From positions 2,046,001 to 2,110,000 of the forward strand of contig NZ_CP128170.1 of assembly GCF_030347395.1 (NCBI RefSeq): 64,000 bases of DNA. Direction: 5' to 3'. A program made the position numbers and the translations under genes. The stretch is from Microbacterium sp. ET2 (GTDB taxonomy: Bacteria > Actinomycetota > Actinomycetes > Actinomycetales > Microbacteriaceae). The notes beneath the pieces are model-generated. The model saw only the letters and a list, made by a program, of their open reading frames with translations, was not told the origin of the DNA and made no database searches. Positions 1 to 8,360 of the stretch are shown here, piece after piece (the first letter of the stretch is position 1; every line of letters begins with the position of its first letter).

Positions 1-22
1 AGTTCTCCGGAGCTCCCGCCCT

Positions 23-918
23 TCACCCGTTTCCGGGGCGCGGCGGAGACGCTGATCGCTCGGCGTGGGCGATCGCGACATTCGTCACGATCTCCTCGGT
101 CGACTCGCCGACGACGTGCGGATACTGCGCCTTCAGCAGGCTCGCGACCTCCTCGATCACGGCGGAAAGGCTCCTTCCTGCTGCGCGGACGTCCACGCTC
201 GTCGACGACAACGCCGCATCGCGAAGCTCGAGCACGTACTGCATGCGTGGGGGGCGGACATCCGCTCCGACGCCGAACCGAAGTAGAAGATCTCAGAGTT
301 CTGCACGAGATCCGCGGTCAGCGTCGAGAGCGAGTCCGTCACCGCTGTCAGGAGATCGGCGGCCCGGCCAGCACTCAGCGCCGCGAGGTCCTCGGCAGTT
401 CGCGCCTCGCTGAGGCTGTGCACCAACAAGTCGAAAGCCCGCCGGCGGGCCAACGCCGGGTAGACCTGCATGAACCACGACACCGATGCCGAGAGCAGCG
501 CGAACCCCATGAGCGCTTCGAGCGGAGAGACGAACCGCAGAACCGGTTGGCTCGGAACCACATCGCCCAGCCCCAGAGTCGTCAGTGCGACCATCGACAT
601 CGTGAGTGCTTCCGCGAACGGATGGTAGTCGGATGCGTCAACGCTCTGGTAGGCGAATCCGTCCGGCATGTGCGGGAGATAGATGAGGGCCCAGCCGACG
701 GTCACGAGCGAGACCCACACGATGATGACCGCCAGAATGGTCAGCGGAGCCGACGCTGCGACCCGCCGGGTTCGCCTCAACGACCAGGCCAGCCGGAAGA
801 TGAGATGAGTGAGTCTTCCGGTCCCGCTCGGGCGCAGGAGCGTCTGGAAGACGTCGTTCAACGCCACGAGGATCAAGAGGATGCCGGAAACCGTGGCTAC
901 CGCGGACAGAACGGTCAT
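23..918 (-). pseudogene. Two-TM-type potassium/ion channel, frame-disrupted
   Basis: Small membrane channel of the Ion_trans_2 (KcsA/KCNK-like) type. From the ATG at 918 there is an N-terminal membrane helix (residues ~5-22), a second helix (~45-70), a pore loop with the selectivity-filter motif TLGLGDVVP, and a following helix, then a helical cytoplasmic tail. After 'EIFYF' the frame runs into a nonsense tail stopping at 157. A second minus frame ending at 23 continues sensibly (MQYVLELRDAA...). Restoring one base near position 280 joins them as FYFRFGVGADVRPP. The missing base is probably a sequencing error, though a true mutation is possible. A GTG at 948 is also in frame, but the ATG at 918 begins directly with the hydrophobic helix. 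It is divergent from the hydrolase, whose start is 23 bp away. Confidence 0.7.
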
Positions 919-941
919 CTCACACAGGGTAGGGGAGCCCC

Positions 942-2062
942 ATGCCACTCGATCCGATCTTCGCCGAGCGCCTTCGGGTCCACCGGCGATACCTCATCGG
1001 GCAAGCACTCACGGCCGCCAAGAAGCGCCTCACCGCGCTCTGGCCCTTCGCGCACGCGCTGAGCTCCGGCTCGACGCAGAAGCAGGATGCCGCGCCGCCG
1101 TCGGCCCGGCGACCGGCAACGCCTGAGCTGACGCCCGTCGCCGCCCGCGCCCGTGCGCGGGCGAAGCATCGTCGCGCCGCCCTGGCCTGGGATCGCACGG
1201 AGCTCGAGACCGTCGGAACCCCGGGCCCCGACATCCGCACGATCGAGCGCACCGTGGACGTTCCGGGACGGCCCGCCGTGCGCGTGCGCGTCTACGACCC
1301 GCGCTCGTCCGCCGCAGGCCCTGCCACGACGCCCGCACCCGCGGTGCTGGCGTTCTTCGGTGGCGCCTTCCGCATCGGCGGAATCGACTACCCGACCACC
1401 GACGCCGGCTTCCGCCGCCGCGCCGCCGATGCCGACGTCGTCATCGTCGCCGTCGACTACGCACTCGCTCCCGAGCACCGCTATCCCGTCGCGGTCGAAC
1501 AGGGCGCGGCGGCGCTCCGCTGGCTCTTCGCCCACGCCGCCGAGCTCGGCGTCGACGCGGGCCGCATCGGCATCCTCGGCACCTCCGCGGGCGCGAACCT
1601 CGCTGCGGCCGTCACCCTCCTCAACCGCGACGACGAAGGTCCGCTGCCCCTCCGACTCCAGGTGCTCGAGGTCCCGGTCCTCGACCTCACCGGCCGCCAT
1701 CTCGACCTCCGGGCCACCCGTGCGCTGGGCGTGCCGACCGTCATCGCGCTCCGCGGCTCCGCTCGGTCGCCCGCACCTACCTGCCTCATCGCCGTACGGC
1801 GCGCGAACCCCTCGCCTCGCCCCTCCGGGCCGCCTCGCACGCGGGACTCCCGCCCGCGGTCATCTTCACCGCCGAATTCGATCCGCTCCGCGGCGACGGC
1901 GCCGCCTACGCCGCAGCGCTCCGCGCGGCCGGCGTCGACGCCAGCGCGGTGCAGTACCTCGGCGTCACCCACGACACCCCCATCTTCACCGGCGTGCTTC
2001 CCGCGGCTCGGCGATGGCACGGCGACGTCGTCGCAGCCCTCCGTCGACTCCATGGACACTGA
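942..2062 (+). pseudogene. Alpha/beta hydrolase (HSL-like esterase), frame-disrupted
   Basis: Hormone-sensitive-lipase-type alpha/beta hydrolase (PF07859-like), expected to cleave carboxyl esters. The oxyanion region reads FFGGAFRIGG (the family usually has HGGG) and the nucleophile elbow reads GTSAGAN (usually GDSAG). The strand VDYALAPEHRYP is typical. After ALGVPTVIALR the starting frame loses similarity. Another frame continues with the family C-terminus (LPPAVIFTAEFDPLRGDG, then a Thr-His-Asp segment) and stops at 2062. One base appears to be missing near 1755. In the starting frame translation would run on through HU, which is an artefact of the shift. Whether the gene is truly broken cannot be told from one sequence. 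Confidence 0.7.
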
Positions 2063-2201
2063 TCGCGCCGCTCGACCTGCGCCGCCGCGGGATCATCCCG
2101 AATCCCGCCTCAGGCGTCACAACAGCACCACAGAACGCGCGACACGCCGCCCATTCCGTCCGCCAGGAGCCGAAATCCGCGAGATTCCGCGGTTCCGTGG
2201 G

Positions 2202-2207
2202 TATATT
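2202..2207 (+). promoter_or_regulatory. Possible -10 box for the HU gene
   Basis: TATATT stands out in an otherwise GC-rich leader about 90 bp before the HU start. No convincing -35 hexamer sits 17 bp upstream (GAGATT lies 15 bp upstream), so this is a tentative call. The stretch 2063-2297 shows no other gene. Confidence 0.35.
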
Positions 2208-2297
2208 CGACCCCGGTCGGTCCGACCAGCCGGCGGCGAACCCGCCCCGGTCCACGTAGCAGAAGGCGACCTGCGGTCGCCCTGGAGGACAATCCAC

Positions 2298-2585
2298 ATG
2301 GCTGACAAGTCCATCACCAAGACCGAACTCGTCGCGAGCATCGCGAGCGCCACGGGTCAGAGCCAGTCCGCCGTGTCCGGCGTGCTCGACTCGCTCTTCT
2401 CCACGGTGTCGGAGGCGGTGGCCAAGGGCAGCAAGGTCTCCATCCCCGGATGGATCTCCTTCGAGCAGGTCGACACCTCGGCTCGCACCGGCCGCAACCC
2501 CCAGACGGGCGAAGAGATCAAGATCCCCGCCGGCAAGCGCGTCAAGGTGACCGCCGGCTCCAAGCTCAAGGCTGCGGTCAAGTAA
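2298..2585 (+). CDS. hup: HU family DNA-binding protein
   Basis: Nucleoid-associated histone-like protein that binds and bends DNA as a dimer. The 95-residue length is normal for bacterial HU. The N-terminal helix pair (KTELVASIASATGQS) and the arm motif GRNPQTGEEIKIPAGKRVKV are clearly recognisable. One oddity is that the usual G-F-G turn before FEQ reads IPGWISFEQ. The start at 2298 is fixed by GGAGG at 2284-2288. It is a monocistron followed by a strong hairpin, and it lacks the Lys/Ala-rich C-terminal extension of mycobacterial HupB. Confidence 0.95.
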   Translation: MADKSITKTELVASIASATGQSQSAVSGVLDSLFSTVSEAVAKGSKVSIPGWISFEQVDTSARTGRNPQTGEEIKIPAGKRVKVTAGSKLKAAVK

Positions 2586-2602
2586 CCACTGCCGCACCTG
2601 AT

Positions 2603-2639
2603 CGAAGGGGGATGTCGCACAGCGCGGCATCCCCCTTCG
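2603..2639 (+). terminator. Hairpin terminator after HU
   Basis: Perfect 12-bp inverted repeat CGAAGGGGGATG / CATCCCCCTTCG with a 13-nt loop, 18 bp after the HU stop. No long U tract follows, as is common in actinobacterial terminators. Confidence 0.75.
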
Positions 2640-2691
2640 GCTTCCCCCGCGCGCCCAGCCGCCGCCCACCGCCCGCACGTAGGCTGGAGGG

Positions 2692-4695
2692 GTGAACTCC
2701 CGCGCGCTGCGGGCCACCGGGCCCGCGATCCTGGTCGCCGCGGCGCTCGTCACCCTCATCGCGGGACTCGCCCTCGGCGGGGGAGCAGCCCCGCTGCTCA
2801 TCGGCGATCCCGGCCCCGTCGCCCGCTGGGGCCTCCCGGTCGCCAAGCTCCTGGTCAACCTCTCCGCCGCCGGCATGGTCGGCGCTCTCGTCCTGGCGCT
2901 CTTCGCCCTCCGCGCGGGAGAGCGCGAGTTCGACGTCGCCCTCGACACCGCATCGGTCTCGGCGGCGCTCTTCACCGTCTCCGCCGCGGCCACCGGCTTC
3001 CTCACCTTCGTCGACGCGTTCAACCCGGCTGTCAACGCCGGCGCCGAGTTCGGAGCCCAGCTCGGCCGCTTCCTCGTCGACACCGAACCCGGCCGGGCGT
3101 GGCTCCTCACGACGGTCGCCGGCGCCGCCCTCACCGTTCTGACGTTCGCGGTGCGCTCCTGGCTCGCCACGATGCTCGTCGCCCTTGCCGCGATCGCGGC
3201 GCTCATCCCGATGGCCACGCAGGGCCACTCGGGGGAAGAGGCCAACCACAACTCCGCCGTCATCGCGCTCGCGCTTCACATCATCGCGGCCGCCGCATGG
3301 CTCGGCGGCCTCCTGCTCCTCGTCATCCTCCGGCCGGTCCTCGAGCGTTCCCGCCTGACCGTCGTGCTCAGCCGCTACTCGAGCATCGCGCTGGCCGCCT
3401 TCCTCGTCGTGGCCCTCTCGGGCACCGTCCGCGCCGCGATCGGCGTGGTCACCCCCGAGGCGCTCCTCAGCCCCTACGGCGCGATCCTGGCCGTGAAGGT
3501 GATCGCCCTCATCGCGATCGGTGTCTTCGGTGCCTGGTACCGCCGCGGCGCCATCGCACGACTGGATCAGAAGCCGGATGCCGCGGCCCGCCGCTTCTGG
3601 GGGATCATCGCCGTCGAGCTGGCGTTCATGGGCATCGCCAGCGGCGCCGCCGCCGCGCTCGCGCGCACGCCCCCTCCGGTCGACACCACCCTCCCGACCG
3701 TCCGCACCCCGGCCGAGGTCCTCACCGGAGCCCCGCTCCCGCCCGAGTTCACCCTCGACCGGTGGCTGACGGCGTGGGACCTCGATCTGCTGTGGGCGAC
3801 GGCGGCCGGCTTCGGGCTGTTCTTCTACCTCGCCGGCGTCTGGCGCCTCACCCGCCGCGGCGACCGGTGGCCCGTGTACCGCACGGTGCTGTGGACCCTC
3901 GGGATCGTGCTGCTGTTCTGGGTGACGAGCGGTCCGGTCAACGCCTACCAGGACTACCTGTTCAGCGCCCACATGCTCGGCCACATGCTGCTGTCGATGG
4001 CCATCCCCGCCCTGCTCGTGGCCGGTGCCCCGGTGACCCTGGCGGCGCGGGCGATCCACAAGCGCGACGACGGCACGCGCGGCGGCCGGGAGTGGATCCT
4101 CTGGGCGGTGCACACACCGTTGTCCCGCGTGCTGACGAATCCGTTCGTCGCCGCCGGGCTCTTCATCGGGTCGCTCTGGGCGTTCTACTACACCGATCTC
4201 TTCCGCTGGTCGCTCTACGACCACCTCGGCCACGAGTGGATGATCGCCCACTTCCTCATCACCGGATACCTCTTCGCCCTCACCCTCATCGGCATCGACC
4301 CCGTGCCCTGGCGTCTGCCGTACGCGGGCCGGCTGCTGCTCCTCATCGGCGTCATGGCGATGCACGCGTTCTTCGGCGTGGCCATGATGATGCAGTCCGG
4401 TCTCATGGTCGCCGAGTGGTTCGGCTCGATGGGCCGCACCTGGGGGCCCACGCCGGTGGAGGACCAGTACATCGGCGGCGGGCTCGCCTGGTCGGTGGGA
4501 GAGATCCCGACCCTGATCCTCGCGATCACCGTCGCCATCCAGTGGAGTCGCAGCGATGCCCGCGACCAGAAGCGCAGCGACCGTCACGCGGACCGCACCG
4601 ACGACGCCGAACTCGAGGCCTACAACGCCCAGCTCGCCGCCCTCGCCCAGCGCGACGCCGAGCGTGCCGAACGCGAAGCCCGCGTCAGCCGCTGA
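2692..4695 (+). CDS. CopD domain / CtaG-like membrane protein
   Basis: Polytopic membrane protein of 667 residues that joins two domains. The N-terminal half (~1-330) matches the CopD copper-resistance family, with helices around LLVNLSAAGMVGALV and a His-containing helix (ALHIIAAAAWLGG). The C-terminal half (~350-620) matches the CtaG/caa3 assembly family, with conserved His residues in FSAHMLGHMLLSM and HLGHEWMIAHFL. Such fusions are common in Actinobacteria and are linked to copper handling and cytochrome oxidase maturation; that role is inferred from the families. A charged cytoplasmic tail rich in Asp, Arg and Glu ends the protein. The start is a GTG. Confidence 0.88.
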   Translation: MNSRALRATGPAILVAAALVTLIAGLALGGGAAPLLIGDPGPVARWGLPVAKLLVNLSAAGMVGALVLALFALRAGEREFDVALDTASVSAALFTVSAAATGFLTFVDAFNPAVNAGAEFGAQLGRFLVDTEPGRAWLLTTVAGAALTVLTFAVRSWLATMLVALAAIAALIPMATQGHSGEEANHNSAVIALALHIIAAAAWLGGLLLLVILRPVLERSRLTVVLSRYSSIALAAFLVVALSGTVRAAIGVVTPEALLSPYGAILAVKVIALIAIGVFGAWYRRGAIARLDQKPDAAARRFWGIIAVELAFMGIASGAAAALARTPPPVDTTLPTVRTPAEVLTGAPLPPEFTLDRWLTAWDLDLLWATAAGFGLFFYLAGVWRLTRRGDRWPVYRTVLWTLGIVLLFWVTSGPVNAYQDYLFSAHMLGHMLLSMAIPALLVAGAPVTLAARAIHKRDDGTRGGREWILWAVHTPLSRVLTNPFVAAGLFIGSLWAFYYTDLFRWSLYDHLGHEWMIAHFLITGYLFALTLIGIDPVPWRLPYAGRLLLLIGVMAMHAFFGVAMMMQSGLMVAEWFGSMGRTWGPTPVEDQYIGGGLAWSVGEIPTLILAITVAIQWSRSDARDQKRSDRHADRTDDAELEAYNAQLAALAQRDAERAEREARVSR

Positions 4696-4710
4696 TCGTG
4701 CCGCCGGAGA

Positions 4711-5781
4711 TCACTGCGTCTCCGAGCCGGTGATCGAGATCGACGCCCGCCCCTCGGGGTCGACCGTGATGCTGCCCGCGAGGGTGAACGGCACGTCTTC
4801 CTCTGTGCGCTCCACGCGACCGTCGAAGAGCGAGCGGATGTCGACGGCGATCCGTGCCACAGCCGGGGCCGCCGCGATGGTCCAGTTCGCCCCGTCGGGC
4901 TCCAGTCGGATGGCGGGCTGCTGTGTGATCGACCAGGTCGGCGGCGAGACGATGCGGTCCTGCACCCGGTAGCCGAAGGGGCAGCCGGTCGGCTGGAGCA
5001 CCTCCTGGGTGGCGCACTCGGTGAGGAACTCCTCGACACGGTCCTGCACCACCGAGACGAACTCCTCGGTCGGCTGGGCCTGGAGGGACACCGGCACCGA
5101 GGAGAACGGGCTGTCCGACACCACGGCCACCCCGGGCGTGGTCGAGATCGCCGTGTCCACCGAGACGGAGTAGATCCCGGGGGAGAACACCAGCAGCGAC
5201 ACCGGTGCCGACGGGTCGGCCTCCGTGCCGTCGGGCGAAACCTGCCGCTTGTCCAGCGAGAAGCCGTTGACGTCGAAGGTCATCGACCCCTGCACGGCCA
5301 CCTGCATGACCGCGAGCGGGCTCGTCGCGAACCGCCAGGTGGGAAGCGGCCCCACCGATCCGTCGCGCTCGACCTCGAAGGTCGTGGTCCCCTCGAACTG
5401 ACCGGCCCGGTAGGCGGCGGTCACGCGGGTCACGCTGCGGTCGGTCTCCTCGCCCACGATCTCCACGCCGCCGAGGGCCGCGAGAGCGTCCCGACGCAGC
5501 AGCGCCTGCGAGGCGGTCGGGGGGAGACCCGCCGCCTCGAGCGCCTCGATGTCGACCGAGACCCCCGGGGTGGCCAGGGCTTCGGCCGCTCGCCCGTCGG
5601 CGAGGAGTCCCAGATACCGCTCGACGAAGGCGGCGGGGCTGTAGAACTCGCGGTAAAGCGTCGCGCCCGCCGCGACAAACGCGGCGACCAGGAGCGCCCC
5701 GACCACGCCCAGCACGGCCAGATCGGTGGCCAGGCGCGAGCGCGAGCGACGCCTGCCCCCCGCCGCCGCCCCCTGCTGCAT
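4711..5781 (-). CDS. Membrane-anchored conserved hypothetical protein
   Basis: 356 residues with an Arg-rich cytoplasmic N-terminus, one membrane helix (~20-42, LAVLGVVGALLVAAFVAAGA) and a large extracytoplasmic domain rich in beta-strand-like sequence. Two Cys (ECATQEVLQPTGCPFGY) could form a disulfide. I do not recognise an enzyme motif. The topology resembles actinobacterial surface proteins of unknown function. It converges with the CopD/CtaG gene (16 bp between stops). Confidence 0.8.
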   Translation of the reverse strand: MQQGAAAGGRRRSRSRLATDLAVLGVVGALLVAAFVAAGATLYREFYSPAAFVERYLGLLADGRAAEALATPGVSVDIEALEAAGLPPTASQALLRRDALAALGGVEIVGEETDRSVTRVTAAYRAGQFEGTTTFEVERDGSVGPLPTWRFATSPLAVMQVAVQGSMTFDVNGFSLDKRQVSPDGTEADPSAPVSLLVFSPGIYSVSVDTAISTTPGVAVVSDSPFSSVPVSLQAQPTEEFVSVVQDRVEEFLTECATQEVLQPTGCPFGYRVQDRIVSPPTWSITQQPAIRLEPDGANWTIAAAPAVARIAVDIRSLFDGRVERTEEDVPFTLAGSITVDPEGRASISITGSETQ

Positions 5782-5847
5782 GAGCCCAGTCTAGGAAACC
5801 GCTCCCCGGTCTGCGCCGAGCTCGCGGCATCCGTCTACCATGAACCG

Positions 5848-7212
5848 GTGACCACGCCCGCGCTCTCCGCCGAGCAGGAGGCGCTGTTCCGGCTCATCGA
5901 GGACTCCCGCGACCACGTCTTCGTCACCGGCCGCGCCGGAACCGGCAAGTCCACGCTGCTGCAGCACCTGGCGTGGAACACCTCCAAGCAGATCGCGGTG
6001 TGCGCCCCGACCGGCGTCGCCGCGCTCAACGTCGAGGGTCAGACGATCCATTCGCTGTTCCGGCTGCCGATCGGGCTCATCGCGAACACCGACCTCGACC
6101 AGTCCGATGCGACGCGGCGCATCCTCAACGCCATCGACACCCTGGTCATCGACGAGATCTCCATGGTCAACGCCGACCTCATGGACGGCATCGATCGCGC
6201 CCTCCGTCAGGCGCGGGGCCGGCGCGCCGAGCCCTTCGGGGGCGTCCAGATCGTCATGTTCGGCGATCCCTACCAGCTCGCTCCCGTGCCGCCCCGCGGC
6301 GACGAGATGCGTTACATCCGCGACCACTACCGCTCGTTCTGGTTCTTCGACGCCAAGGTGTGGACCGGTGAGGTCGCCGGCGACGGGCTGATGGAGCTCG
6401 GAGGGTACGGCGCCTCGCTGCACGTGCGCGAGCTCGCCGAGATCCACCGGCAGGCCGACCCCGCGTTCAAGGCGATGCTGAACGCCGTCCGTCACGGTCG
6501 GGTCACCGCCGACATCGCGCAGGTGCTCAACGACACCGGTGCCCGCACGCCCCCGCACCCCGACGACGGCGAGCACCCCATCATCACGCTCGCCACCCGC
6601 AACGACATCGTCAACAACATCAATCGCCGCCACCTCACCGAGCTCGTCGGCCGCGAGCAGACCGCGGTCGCCGAGATCAACGGCGACTTCGGGCGTGGTG
6701 AGGCGAACTACCCCGCCGACACCGAGCTGAAGCTCAAGGTGGGGGCTCAGGTGATGTTCCTGCGCAACGACGCCCAGGGCTACGGCGATCCGCCCCGGTG
6801 GGTGAACGGCACGATCGGCACGGTCACCCGCATCGCCGGCGGCACCGTGCGCGTCGAGGTCGACGGGCAGGAGTTCGATGTGGAGCCCGCGGTGTGGGAG
6901 AGGTTCCGCTACGCCTACAACGCCGGATCACGCACGCTCACCCGGGAGGTGGTCGCCGAGTTCACGCAGTTCCCGCTGCGGCTGGCGTGGGCGGTGACGA
7001 TCCACAAGTCGCAGGGCAAGACCTACGACCGCGCGGTGATCGACCTCGGTTCGGGCGCGTTCGCGCCCGGCCAGACCTACGTGGCGCTGTCGAGGCTCAC
7101 CTCGCTCGACGGGCTCTACCTCTCGCGGCCCCTCCGACCCAGCGACATCCGCGTGGATCCGGATGTCGCGCGGTGGATGCACGAGCACGTCCGCCGCCCC
7201 GCGGCATCCTGA
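5848..7212 (+). CDS. Pif1/RecD-like SF1 DNA helicase
   Basis: ATP-dependent 5'-3' helicase-like protein of 454 residues. Visible motifs in order are Walker A GRAGTGKST (~28-36), motif Ia CAPTGVAALN, Walker B VIDEISMV, motif III GDPYQLAPV, a C-terminal UvrD/RecD-type motif AWAVTIHKSQGKTYD and motif VI YVALSRLTSLDGLYL. Family members act at stalled forks and G-quadruplex DNA; a genome-maintenance role here is inferred. The start is a GTG at 5848, giving an N-terminus that runs straight into the first helicase motif. It stands alone and converges with the heme oxygenase gene. Confidence 0.88.
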   Translation: MTTPALSAEQEALFRLIEDSRDHVFVTGRAGTGKSTLLQHLAWNTSKQIAVCAPTGVAALNVEGQTIHSLFRLPIGLIANTDLDQSDATRRILNAIDTLVIDEISMVNADLMDGIDRALRQARGRRAEPFGGVQIVMFGDPYQLAPVPPRGDEMRYIRDHYRSFWFFDAKVWTGEVAGDGLMELGGYGASLHVRELAEIHRQADPAFKAMLNAVRHGRVTADIAQVLNDTGARTPPHPDDGEHPIITLATRNDIVNNINRRHLTELVGREQTAVAEINGDFGRGEANYPADTELKLKVGAQVMFLRNDAQGYGDPPRWVNGTIGTVTRIAGGTVRVEVDGQEFDVEPAVWERFRYAYNAGSRTLTREVVAEFTQFPLRLAWAVTIHKSQGKTYDRAVIDLGSGAFAPGQTYVALSRLTSLDGLYLSRPLRPSDIRVDPDVARWMHEHVRRPAAS

Positions 7213-7215
7213 CCC

Positions 7216-7869
7216 TCAGGCGACGGCTTCGGCCTTCGCGGCGGCGAGATCCTCGAACAGCTCGGTGTTGTAGCGGTACGCGCGCAGCACCTCGTCGATG
7301 ACGCGTTCCTGCTCGTCGGCGTCCCACGGTGCGGCGTCGAGCTGCTCGCGGTAGACGTCCTTGAAGCCCCGGGGGTCGGCGATCTCGTCGAAGAGGTAGA
7401 AGCCGATGCCGTTGGTCTCGAATCCGAAGCGCCGGGCCATGAGGCGCCCGATGAAGAGTCCGCCCGACAGGTCGCCGAGGTAGCGGGTGTAGTGGTGTGC
7501 CACGAAGCCGCCCGGCCAGGTCGCCCCGACCTGCCGGATGCGCTCCACGTAGGCGCGGGTCGTCGGGAGAGGGCTGATGCGGTCTCGCCAGTCGGCACCC
7601 AGCAGGAACGCGAGGTCGGCTTCGAGGGCGGGGAGCCTGGTCAGCTTGTCGGAGATGAAGACGGATGCCACGGGGTCGCGGCGCATCCGCTCGGCGGCCG
7701 TCTCGAGTGCCTCGTAGATGAACCAGTGCTGGGCGACCAATGCCACGTAGTCCTCGCGGGTTCCGGCACCCTCGATGAGGTCGGCCATGAATCCGGAGCG
7801 CTCGCTGGAGGAGTGCGCGCTGCTGGAGCGCTCACGCAGCATCGCCGAGAACGGGATGAGGTCGGCCAT
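7216..7869 (-). CDS. hmuO: Heme oxygenase (biliverdin-producing)
   Basis: Cleaves heme to biliverdin, CO and iron, which gives access to heme iron. The 217-residue length fits. The proximal His lies in the N-terminal RERSSSAHSSSE helix and the distal-helix signature GDLSGG is present. TRYLGDLSGGLFIGR and FYLFDEIAD are typical of the family. The ATG at 7869 was preferred over the in-frame one at 7881 because the family begins close to this point. A DUF2470 gene lies upstream on the same strand, and a DtxR-like inverted repeat lies 20-38 bp before the start, suggesting iron-dependent repression. Confidence 0.9.
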   Translation of the reverse strand: MADLIPFSAMLRERSSSAHSSSERSGFMADLIEGAGTREDYVALVAQHWFIYEALETAAERMRRDPVASVFISDKLTRLPALEADLAFLLGADWRDRISPLPTTRAYVERIRQVGATWPGGFVAHHYTRYLGDLSGGLFIGRLMARRFGFETNGIGFYLFDEIADPRGFKDVYREQLDAAPWDADEQERVIDEVLRAYRYNTELFEDLAAAKAEAVA

Positions 7870-7888
7870 GCGCCTCATCATAGGCGAC

Positions 7889-7907
7889 TTAGGGTCACCT
7901 AACCAGC
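7889..7907. promoter_or_regulatory. Candidate DtxR/IdeR iron box
   Basis: The 19-bp site TTAGGGTCACCTAACCAGC matches the classical DtxR operator (TTAGGTTAGGCTAACCTAA) at 12 of 19 positions, including the intact left arm TTAGG and the core CTAACC. It lies just before the heme oxygenase start, the expected target of an iron repressor. The right end is poorly conserved. Confidence 0.45.
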
Positions 7908-7951
7908 ATCGTTCCCCGGTCGATGCGGGCGTCGCTCCGTGCAGGCGTTGG

Positions 7952-8260
7952 TCAATGCGGTCGTGGCGCGACGCCGAGGCGACGGCACGCCTCGTCGTAC
8001 AGCGCCACGATCTCGCGCCGCACCTCGGGGCGTTCGGTGATGGCTCCCCCGGGCCAGTCCACTCGCACCGCGACCTCGTCGCCCGCGTCGGTCTCGGCCG
8101 TCCAGTCGCCTCCCGCGCCGTCGAGCCCCGTCATCCGCGCCCCCCGGTACGGGCCAGACGGACCGAACGCGCTCACGATCAGCAGATTGTCGTCACGGTG
8201 GTCGTCGTTCATGTGGCGGAGGATCGCCGCGACGGTGGTGTCGTCGAACCGATGGGTCAC
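7952..8260 (-). CDS. DUF2470 domain protein (HugZ C-terminal-like)
   Basis: 102 residues from the GTG at 8260, which begins the domain. An upstream GTG at 8308 would add 16 unrelated residues. The signature AAILRHMNDDHRDDNL is the DUF2470 motif found C-terminal to HugZ-type heme-degrading and PNPOx-like proteins. Position before hmuO on the same strand suggests a heme/iron role; biochemical function is unknown. The DtxR-like box lies between the two genes, so hmuO may also have its own promoter. Confidence 0.75.
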   Translation of the reverse strand: MTHRFDDTTVAAILRHMNDDHRDDNLLIVSAFGPSGPYRGARMTGLDGAGGDWTAETDAGDEVAVRVDWPGGAITERPEVRREIVALYDEACRRLGVAPRPH

Positions 8261-8360
8261 AGCTGACCACCCTACGACGCTGAGCACACGACGACCAGGA
8301 GCGTTCACCCAGCCCCCGTGTGCTTAGATTCTCGAGGACGACGATGCTCCTGGGGGTGAC

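Noticed and set aside
942..2585. A single 547-residue hydrolase-HU fusion
   Set aside because: The middle of the frame is low-complexity nonsense. The hydrolase continues in another frame to 2062, and HU has its own start and ribosome-binding site.
2578..4587. Long minus-strand frame opposite the CopD/CtaG gene
   Set aside because: Antisense shadow: Glu/Arg/Gly-rich with no domain pattern, while the plus frame is a clear membrane protein.
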